Below, piece by piece: positions 26,287 through 32,312 of a stretch of DNA of 35,779 bases. Made by a program: the position numbers and the translations under genes. A model generated the notes under the pieces. That model was not told where the DNA came from. It saw only the letters and a list, made by a program, of their open reading frames with translations, and made no database searches. How positions within the stretch are numbered: position 1 is the stretch's first letter; each line of letters starts with the position of its first letter. This DNA is from an uncultured Spirochaetales bacterium (GTDB lineage Bacteria > Spirochaetota > Spirochaetia > Sphaerochaetales > Sphaerochaetaceae): the NCBI GenBank assembly GCA_949297785.1, contig CASFTW010000018.1, forward strand, positions 1-35,779. Direction: 5' to 3'.

Positions 26287-27204
26287 TTATCTGAATTCTT
26301 CACTGAGTCTAAGTTTTTCCTGTGAAAGGAAAATATTTCCTATTGTTTTATATTTTAGTAAAAGCTCCCGTGCATGCTCCTTTTCAAACCCGGTTGCTGC
26401 CATCACAATTGCAAGACGTGTATCATTCCCGCTTGCTCTGAACACATCCTCTGCTTCTTTCCTGCTGCACCCTGTGATAAGTTTGATCATATTTATCGAA
26501 CGGATAACAAGCTTCTCATTCAGAGGAAGAACATCAACCATGAGATTGTTATATACCTTACCCAGCTTTATCATGCAGGCGGTTGTTATCATATTAAGTG
26601 TCATTTTCTGAGCTGTACCGGACTTCATACGCGTAGATCCGGTAATGATCTCAGCTCCCACCGGAAGGTAAATTCTGTACCGGCGATCGATGACATCAAA
26701 AACTTCGGTCTCTGGATTTGAAGAGATAGCAGCTGTAAACGCATTAAGGGATGAAGCATATTTAAGTGCCTCTACAACAAATCTGGCTCCCCCGTTTGCC
26801 GTTATGCCGACAAGAGCGTCACAGGAAGAGAAACGGCGTCTTTTCATTTCTGCCACAGCTTCTTCTCCATGATCTTCTGCTCCTTCCACAGACGTCGTGA
26901 GCGCTTTGTTTCCTCCGGCTATTATTCCCTGTACCATATCATAAGGAACTCCGAATGTCGGATGGCACTCAGAAGCATCCAGAACACCAAGACGGCCTGA
27001 AGTTCCAGCACCTATATAAAAGAGTCTGCCTCCCGAGGCAAGTACCTCAGTCACCCTATCGACAGTCGCAGCTATCTCAGGCAGAGCATGTTCCACGGCA
27101 AAAGCTACTTTCTTATCTTCCTCGTTTATAATATGGAGGATTTCAATCGTACTCTTTGTGTCAATGCCGACAGAATTCGGATTTCTCTCTTCTGTAACTC
27201 TCAT
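26287..27204 (-). CDS. murQ: N-acetylmuramic acid 6-phosphate etherase
   Basis: A 305-residue SIS-domain enzyme that cleaves the lactyl ether of MurNAc-6-phosphate, giving GlcNAc-6-phosphate and D-lactate in the cytoplasm. The phosphosugar motif FYIGAGTSGRLG is at 62-73. The two catalytic glutamates known from E. coli MurQ (31 residues apart there) correspond to Glu79 (DASECHPT) and Glu110 (EGAEDH), also 31 apart. The C-terminal segment includes STRMKSGTAQKMTLNMI. Two modes of expression appear possible: read-through from nagZ and GNAT using GGAGG at 27216-27220, and its own promoter whose -10 ends six bases before the ATG. It is the point where both kinase products converge. Confidence 0.97.
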   Translation of the reverse strand: MRVTEERNPNSVGIDTKSTIEILHIINEEDKKVAFAVEHALPEIAATVDRVTEVLASGGRLFYIGAGTSGRLGVLDASECHPTFGVPYDMVQGIIAGGNKALTTSVEGAEDHGEEAVAEMKRRRFSSCDALVGITANGGARFVVEALKYASSLNAFTAAISSNPETEVFDVIDRRYRIYLPVGAEIITGSTRMKSGTAQKMTLNMITTACMIKLGKVYNNLMVDVLPLNEKLVIRSINMIKLITGCSRKEAEDVFRASGNDTRLAIVMAATGFEKEHARELLLKYKTIGNIFLSQEKLRLSEEFR

Positions 27205-27210
27205 GAATAT

Positions 27211-27239
27211 ATTATCCTCCAGTTATTTCTGAATGTCAA
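27211..27239 (-). promoter_or_regulatory. Internal murQ promoter, predicted leaderless
   Basis: On the minus strand: TTGACA (27234-27239), a 17-base spacer, GATAAT (27211-27216), then exactly six bases to the murQ ATG. This near-consensus promoter would start transcription at the ATG. A GGAGG (27216-27220) lies inside the spacer and touches the -10, so it could serve only longer read-through transcripts. Confidence 0.7.
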
Positions 27240-27266
27240 ATTTTTTCATGAATTTTAAAATTACAA

Positions 27267-27281
27267 TGAAAAAAATTTTCA
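27267..27281. promoter_or_regulatory. Candidate MurR operator upstream of murQ
   Basis: The palindrome TGAAAAAAATTTTCA lies 28 bases upstream of the murQ -35 and touches the end of the GNAT gene. Extended arms AATGAAAA / TTTTCATT (27265-27283) are perfect. It matches 13 of 15 bases of the palindrome between the regulator and kinase genes. Confidence 0.6.
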
Positions 27282-27755
27282 TTTATCAGGCCGAAACATT
27301 CTTCCGTATATTCCAGGAGTAGAATTTTCGATAACTTCCGCATTAACGGTTTTCTGATAGAACTCCACAGGACCCACCGAACCTATAACAGCATAAGCAT
27401 ACCCTTCCTGAGCAAGAGCATGCAGACATGCCAGAAGCAGGACTTTTCCTATTCCCCGTTTCTGATATGATTCGTGAACTTTCATTGGTCCGAAAAAATC
27501 AGGTGCTGTTGCATTATAACATGCATATCCGGCAATGCGGTTACCATCAAGTGCTACAAAAATTGATGGAATAGAATGAGAAAAGGCACACTCGGCTTCA
27601 CCTGCTGCAAATAGTGATGAATTTTCTTTTATCCACTGTACGATGTGTTCTCTGTTCGGAGGAAGCGCCCGGATAACCCTTATACCGTCTGCCTCAAGTT
27701 TTTTCATATCTTCTTCCATCGGTGGAAGATCATACAATCTGACCAGCATATCCAT
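27279..27755 (-). CDS. GNAT-family acetyltransferase
   Basis: A 158-residue GCN5-related N-acetyltransferase. The acetyl-CoA-binding motif is HESYQKRGIGKVLLL near residue 105, preceded by the beta-strand IAGYACYNA and followed by the VGPVEFYQK segment. The acceptor is unknown. It sits between nagZ (3-base gap) and murQ, and in Bacillus subtilis a GNAT gene (ybbJ) likewise adjoins murQ, so association with muramic acid metabolism may be real. N-acetylation of a glucosamine or muramic acid is a possible role, not shown by the sequence. GTGGAGG precedes the ATG at 27755. Confidence 0.85.
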   Translation of the reverse strand: MDMLVRLYDLPPMEEDMKKLEADGIRVIRALPPNREHIVQWIKENSSLFAAGEAECAFSHSIPSIFVALDGNRIAGYACYNATAPDFFGPMKVHESYQKRGIGKVLLLACLHALAQEGYAYAVIGSVGPVEFYQKTVNAEVIENSTPGIYGRMFRPDK

Positions 27756-27758
27756 ACT

Positions 27759-29297
27759 TTACACCTCCACAGGCAACCTGCCTTTAATGCTGCCTTTATT
27801 CTGAATAAGAAGAGCAATCTCATCAAAAATACGGCTTGAATATTCGTAACAGGCAAAAGACGAAGAAACCATTTCCCTCACATCAAGAGAAAGGTCATAC
27901 GGATTACGCAAGGCAAACAGATTAATCTTATGCCCTGCCCCTGAAAGAGCTTTTACCATCTTTATCTGCCCTTTCTGCAAATGTCCGTTATAAGAACCAA
28001 AAGTTATTGCCCCAGCTCCTTTTAATTTTTCTACCAGAGTCTGTATCTCTTTTTCGTCCGGATCCGCACTTATGATTTCACCTTTACAAGATGGGAATTT
28101 TGCTAGCATATATGAAACGAAATCCACACCACCCAGCTGATCCGAAATATTCGACGTGATATAAGCCTTCGGTGCGATAAAAGCCATATCCGCATCTGCA
28201 AGCTGAACATTGCCACTGACATGAGATATACTCTCACGGGCCAGAATATCATACTCTTTCTTGAGTTCATGCATATTACTATCCATTACAAATGGCTGCG
28301 GTGAAGATAGCTTTCCCTTCAAGACCTCAAGCCTGGACAGAGAAGTCTCAAGACATTCCTCAATGTCATCATATTGCTCAACAACCTTTGCAATTGTTTC
28401 ACAAGCAATATCTGCATGATGAGAAATAAAAACAATGTCCACTCCCGCTTTAAGAGCTCTGATTGAAGCATCCTGTGTTCCATAGAAATCTTTTATCGCA
28501 TTCATTTCCATGCAGTCCGAAATTATAATGCCTTTAAAACCCAACTGTTCTCTCAGAATTGACGTTAGGATTGTCCGGCTCATAGTGCAAGGTATTTTTT
28601 CTCTCTCAATCTGGGGAAAGAGAATATGACTGGTCATAATAGCGGGAACACCTTCTTTTACAGCATCCAGAAATGGAACAAGTTGTCCTCTGATAAGCTC
28701 ATCAAGGCTTTTGTTTATAACGGGAAGAGCCAAGTGGGAATCCACATGGGTATCGCCATGCCCGGGAAAATGCTTTGGAGAAAAAAGTATACCACTCTTC
28801 TTGTACCCTCTTATGCTTGCACATCCAAACTTTGATACAATCTCTTTTCTATCTGAAAAACTTCTAACTCCTATCACAGGATTTTTTTTACTTTCATTCA
28901 CATCAAGACAGGGTACAAGATTGAAATTACAGCCCAAAGCCTTCAGTAACTTTCCATTCTTGTATGAGGTCTCTTCTATAATCTTTTCATCTCCGAGAGC
29001 AGACAATGCCATTTGAGAAGGCAACACAATGCTATTCATAGGAAGCCGTGATACCATTCCCCCTTCCTGATCTATGGTTATGAAAGGATGATATCCCGTC
29101 TCGGAAAAAATCAGATGATCAACATCCATGCACAGCTTGTTAAGACCTTCAAGTGAAGTAACATTATCTGAAAAAATAATGAAATTGCCAATTTTGTATT
29201 TTTTCACGCATTCAACAAATTCGGGAGTAAGCTTGTCTCCTCTGAATCCGGATACAAAATGCTGTCCTGCCTTTATGAGTTTTTCTTCCAGTTGCAT
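27759..29297 (-). CDS. nagZ: Glycoside hydrolase family 3 beta-N-acetylglucosaminidase
   Basis: A 512-residue GH3 enzyme that removes non-reducing GlcNAc from cell-wall fragments such as GlcNAc-MurNAc or GlcNAc-anhydroMurNAc. The NagZ-specific His/Asp loop KHFPGHGDTHVDSH is at 175-188, the nucleophile is Asp261 (IISDCMEMN), and ITIDQEGG sits near residue 75. It is longer than the single-domain NagZ of E. coli (about 340) and carries a C-terminal domain (about 365-512), as in Bacillus NagZ (YbbD). Unlike the Bacillus enzyme it lacks a signal peptide, so it should act in the cytoplasm. GGAGG precedes the ATG. It lies 15 bases after namZ. Confidence 0.93.
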   Translation of the reverse strand: MQLEEKLIKAGQHFVSGFRGDKLTPEFVECVKKYKIGNFIIFSDNVTSLEGLNKLCMDVDHLIFSETGYHPFITIDQEGGMVSRLPMNSIVLPSQMALSALGDEKIIEETSYKNGKLLKALGCNFNLVPCLDVNESKKNPVIGVRSFSDRKEIVSKFGCASIRGYKKSGILFSPKHFPGHGDTHVDSHLALPVINKSLDELIRGQLVPFLDAVKEGVPAIMTSHILFPQIEREKIPCTMSRTILTSILREQLGFKGIIISDCMEMNAIKDFYGTQDASIRALKAGVDIVFISHHADIACETIAKVVEQYDDIEECLETSLSRLEVLKGKLSSPQPFVMDSNMHELKKEYDILARESISHVSGNVQLADADMAFIAPKAYITSNISDQLGGVDFVSYMLAKFPSCKGEIISADPDEKEIQTLVEKLKGAGAITFGSYNGHLQKGQIKMVKALSGAGHKINLFALRNPYDLSLDVREMVSSSFACYEYSSRIFDEIALLIQNKGSIKGRLPVEV

Positions 29298-29312
29298 CTT
29301 TATTTTCCTCCT

Positions 29313-30440
29313 TCAGTACAAGTAATATCTGCTGCTTTGTTCTAAAAACATCTCTTCATCCCTTTTGAAAAGAGGTTCGATATCATGTCCTGCGATTATC
29401 CGCTCTATCATATTTTTTCCAAGCAGTCTGTCAATGAAAAGACAAGAGTCTTTTGTCCGTACAAGCTGAATATCTGCGCAGTTTTTAAAACACAAATATA
29501 TCAGAGTCAGAGTAAGGGAAAGAGGATCCGCGATAGAATAATCATCTACTGAAATACGAAGACAACTGCAGTCTTCCGACTTCCATTTACCGCAAGAAGG
29601 AACTACACTGACAGTATCTATGCAAAATCCTTCGCTAGATTTGAGACAGGACAATTCCTGTTTTATTTTTTCTGCATCAAGCCAAGGCGCACCAATAATA
29701 CGGAAAGGAGAAGATGTTCCACGACCTTCACTTAGATTTGTTCCTTCAATCAGGCATGTTCCTGAGTAAATGAAGGCTGTCTCAAAATCTTTAACAGACG
29801 GAGATGTAGGATAAAACTTACGGTTAGTGTCTATTTGAAGTTCTCCTCTCCAGCCCAATATCTTGATTCCATCAATTTCCACATCAATATTGAATTCATC
29901 TCTATACCAGAGAGCCAGCTCAAAAGGCGTCATTCCATAACGTATCGGAATACATGCCGGACCTACAAAAGACAAACTGTCTTTGCCAAGTATATTTCCT
30001 CTTATCTTTCTGCCAAGAGGATTCATCCTGTCAAGAATAAAAAGAGGAATACGGCAGGCCGCACATTCTCTCATCAGACACAGAAGAGAAGAAATGTAAG
30101 TATAAAACCTAAGGCCGAGATCTTGAATATCATAGACAACACAATCAACTGCTTCCTTTACATTTCCGGGAATAGCGACAGAGCCTTCATCCGAATACAG
30201 AGATATTACTTTAATTCCATCTATAAGACATTCTTCCCTCACATTTTCACCGGCACCGGCTTTCATCGAAAATCCATGCTCAAATGACAAAAGACAGTGA
30301 ATATTGCATATGTCTTTCAATACAACTACAGAAGATCTGCCATCAGCATCAACAGATGCAAAATTAGCAGCGAGGGCAATCGTTTTTCCGTTAAGCTTCT
30401 CTTTTAAACGATTAACTTGATCTATTGCATAAAACAGCAT
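29313..30440 (-). CDS. namZ: Exo-beta-N-acetylmuramidase NamZ (GH171, formerly DUF1343)
   Basis: A 375-residue DUF1343 protein. The Bacillus subtilis member (YbbC/NamZ) is an exo-N-acetylmuramidase that releases MurNAc from the non-reducing end of MurNAc-GlcNAc, and it founded GH171. Conserved segments here are SFEHGFSMKAGAGE near 50-65, YDIQDLGLRFYTYISSL, LDRMNPLGR, ETAFIYSGTCLIEGTNLSEGRGTSSPF and IGAPW. There is no signal peptide, in contrast to secreted Bacillus NamZ, which implies hydrolysis after import. I start at 30440 (MLFYAID) with AAGGAG six bases upstream, two bases after the regulator's stop. Together with NagZ it could strip cell-wall saccharides alternately from the non-reducing end. 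Confidence 0.9.
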   Translation of the reverse strand: MLFYAIDQVNRLKEKLNGKTIALAANFASVDADGRSSVVVLKDICNIHCLLSFEHGFSMKAGAGENVREECLIDGIKVISLYSDEGSVAIPGNVKEAVDCVVYDIQDLGLRFYTYISSLLCLMRECAACRIPLFILDRMNPLGRKIRGNILGKDSLSFVGPACIPIRYGMTPFELALWYRDEFNIDVEIDGIKILGWRGELQIDTNRKFYPTSPSVKDFETAFIYSGTCLIEGTNLSEGRGTSSPFRIIGAPWLDAEKIKQELSCLKSSEGFCIDTVSVVPSCGKWKSEDCSCLRISVDDYSIADPLSLTLTLIYLCFKNCADIQLVRTKDSCLFIDRLLGKNMIERIIAGHDIEPLFKRDEEMFLEQSSRYYLY

Positions 30441-30442
30441 AA

Positions 30443-31285
30443 CTACTCCTTTTTCACAGCATCCCATGTAGCCACGATTCTATCCAGAGAGCCCTGCTTT
30501 GCAAGAATTATCGAATAATAAATTATATCAACAAGCATAAGCTGCTCTATACGTGAAACAGAAGCGCCTTCCCTCAAAACTGATTCACGGGAAGAAACTC
30601 TGAGAACGATATCGGCAATTGATGCAAGATGATTTTTACCTGTTTTTGTAATTGCAACCGTTTTGATGCCGCGATTCTTAGCATTTTCAGCAAGCTTGCG
30701 GATAAAAGCTGTGTTTCCTGAATAAGAGAACAGTATGAGCAGATCTTTTTCGCTCATTGATACAAGCTGAACAAACTGAAAATCTTCGCTTTGACCAAAA
30801 TGTGAAAAGATACCTATTCTTGCAAGTTTCTGTTGCAAATCCTGCGCAGCAAGAGAACTAGCTCCAATTCCAGCAATGAGAATATTACGGCTGGAAAGCA
30901 CAGCTTCTACAACCTTCTGAACATCATCCTTATCCACCAGCTCTCTAAGGCACTCAATTGACTGTTTAGTAGAACTTATAACATGAGAAACCACACCATC
31001 CACGGATCTTGCATTTGCAACATCACTATCATTACATTCTTCCGTCTTTACGTTATCCTTTGTATATTTTGCAAGTTCCAGCCGCAGCTCAGGATAACCA
31101 GACAGACCTGCTTTTTTACAGAACCTGACAATTGATGCTGTTGATACAGAAATTGCATGTGCAAAATCTGTCACTGAATGACTGATAACAAAATCAGTAT
31201 CATCAATTATCGCCTTGACTATCATCTTTTCAGCTTTTGTATATTCACTTCTAAGTGACAGAGCATTTATCAGATTTTCATTCAT
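30443..31285 (-). CDS. RpiR-family transcriptional regulator, MurR-like
   Basis: A 280-residue regulator with an N-terminal RpiR helix-turn-helix domain (about 1-77, including VSTASIVRFCKKAGLSGYPELRLEL) and a C-terminal SIS domain (about 120-260, ILIAGIGASSLAAQDLQQKL and LFSYSGNTAFI) that binds a phosphosugar. In E. coli the homologue MurR represses murQP and responds to MurNAc-6-phosphate; the same ligand is inferred here from neighbours. It is the first gene of the minus-strand operon and divergent from the kinase. I chose the ATG at 31285 because family N-termini fit. An upstream ATG at 31303 adds six residues, and neither has a ribosome-binding site. The promoter predicts leaderless translation from 31285. 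Confidence 0.88.
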   Translation of the reverse strand: MNENLINALSLRSEYTKAEKMIVKAIIDDTDFVISHSVTDFAHAISVSTASIVRFCKKAGLSGYPELRLELAKYTKDNVKTEECNDSDVANARSVDGVVSHVISSTKQSIECLRELVDKDDVQKVVEAVLSSRNILIAGIGASSLAAQDLQQKLARIGIFSHFGQSEDFQFVQLVSMSEKDLLILFSYSGNTAFIRKLAENAKNRGIKTVAITKTGKNHLASIADIVLRVSSRESVLREGASVSRIEQLMLVDIIYYSIILAKQGSLDRIVATWDAVKKE

Positions 31286-31291
31286 AATCAC

Positions 31292-31320
31292 ATGGTAAAC
31301 CATAAAAAAAGAACTGTCAT
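31292..31320 (-). promoter_or_regulatory. Promoter of the murR-like operon, predicted leaderless
   Basis: On the minus strand: ATGACA (31315-31320, five of six to TTGACA), a 17-base spacer, TACCAT (31292-31297, a weaker -10), then exactly six bases to the ATG at 31285. No Shine-Dalgarno sequence precedes that ATG. Confidence 0.55.
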
Positions 31321-31342
31321 GAAAATTTTTTACATTTTTTTA

Positions 31343-31355
31343 GAAAATAATTTTC
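31343..31355. promoter_or_regulatory. Candidate MurR operator between regulator and kinase
   Basis: A perfect 13-base palindrome GAAAATAATTTTC in the 91-base divergent intergenic region, overlapping the expected -35 region of the kinase promoter. A binder here should block the kinase promoter directly. The wider 15-mer AGAAAATAATTTTCA matches the murQ-upstream palindrome at 13 positions. Confidence 0.65.
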
Positions 31356-31361
31356 ACACTA

Positions 31362-31370
31362 TGCTATAAT
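31362..31370 (+). promoter_or_regulatory. Extended -10 promoter at the kinase start, predicted leaderless
   Basis: TGCTATAAT, a consensus extended -10, is followed by exactly six bases (GGAGCC) and the ATG at 31377. GGAG lies only two bases from the ATG, too close to work as a ribosome-binding site and upstream of the expected transcript start. Confidence 0.72.
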
Positions 31371-31376
31371 GGAGCC

Positions 31377-32312
31377 ATGAACACAGCAATTGGAATAGAT
31401 GGAGGCGGAACATCTACAAGAACCGTACTTAGCATAGATGGATATATCAAGGCATCCTGCAGAACAGGAGCTTCAAACATTTATGCGGCAGGATTCGAAA
31501 ATGCAGTTAAAGCAATCATTGAAGGAATTGATAGCTGCATAAGGGAAGCAGGACTTAACGAGAAAACACCAATGTCAATTCACATCGGCGGAGCCGGCAT
31601 GGGTAGTATTCAAAACAAAACAAAAATAAAAGACCTTCTTTCTTCCTTCTACCCTTCATCAATTATAAATATAAGCGACGATATAGCAGTTCTCACTCCA
31701 GAACTTGGAGGCAGCCGAAGCGGTATAATTCTTATCGCTGGGACAGGAGCAATAGCATATGGACAAAATATGTCTGGAATGTCAATTAGAAGTGGAGGTT
31801 ATGGCTGGAGACTGGATGATGAAGGTTCTTCTTTCTATATTGCAAAAGAAGCGATAAAACGGACACTGAAAAGCTGTGAGCAGATTGATCTTAAAACCTC
31901 GATTGACAAAGTCTTATGCCGTCATTACGGAATAAGTTCTATTACTGAAATAATTTATTACATCAACGATGATGAAAGAAAAAAAACTGATTATTCTTCT
32001 TTTACCCCAGAAGTCATAAAACTGGCAGAAAAAGGAGACTTGCTTGCTGAAGATATCATACGAAAAGCAGTGGATGCCCAGTTCAACCTGATCGAAAGCA
32101 TAACAAAAAGACTTTCACCGCCTTTCGACAAAACAATACTCCTTTCAGGAGGACTGCTTCTTAATGAAGAATACCTCTCTGCAAGACTTATTGAAAAACT
32201 AAATACAACATTCCCTGAATATACTGTTAAAACAGCCGATAAGGACTCAGCCGTACGAGGAGCATTGAGTATGGCAGAAGAATATTTAAAAACACAGTAT
32301 TCTCAAACATAG
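31377..32312 (+). CDS. murK: BadF/BcrA-type N-acetylhexosamine kinase, MurK-like
   Basis: A 311-residue ASKHA-fold kinase of the BadF/BcrA/BcrD/HgdA group. The phosphate-1 motif GIDGGGTSTRT is at 6-16, the phosphate-2 region IAGTGAIAYG follows near 120, and GGYGWRLDDEGSSFYI is the family's hallmark segment. The adenosine motif LLSGGLLLN lies near the C-terminus. Family members include human GlcNAc kinase and the Clostridium MurK that phosphorylates both MurNAc and GlcNAc. With murQ adjacent and no PTS, MurNAc is the most likely substrate, with GlcNAc second. It is divergent from the murR-like gene, has a predicted leaderless start, and overlaps glnN by 10 bases at its 3' end. The symbol is assigned by context. 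Confidence 0.87.
   Translation: MNTAIGIDGGGTSTRTVLSIDGYIKASCRTGASNIYAAGFENAVKAIIEGIDSCIREAGLNEKTPMSIHIGGAGMGSIQNKTKIKDLLSSFYPSSIINISDDIAVLTPELGGSRSGIILIAGTGAIAYGQNMSGMSIRSGGYGWRLDDEGSSFYIAKEAIKRTLKSCEQIDLKTSIDKVLCRHYGISSITEIIYYINDDERKKTDYSSFTPEVIKLAEKGDLLAEDIIRKAVDAQFNLIESITKRLSPPFDKTILLSGGLLLNEEYLSARLIEKLNTTFPEYTVKTADKDSAVRGALSMAEEYLKTQYSQT

Noticed and set aside
26327-26341. AGGAAAATATTTCCT palindrome inside murQ as a third MurR operator
   Set aside because: Its arms differ from the TGAAAA...TTTTCA pair and it lies within coding sequence, so it is probably coincidental.
31371-31374. GGAG as Shine-Dalgarno for the murK-like gene
   Set aside because: Only two bases from the ATG, too short, and upstream of the transcription start predicted from TATAAT.
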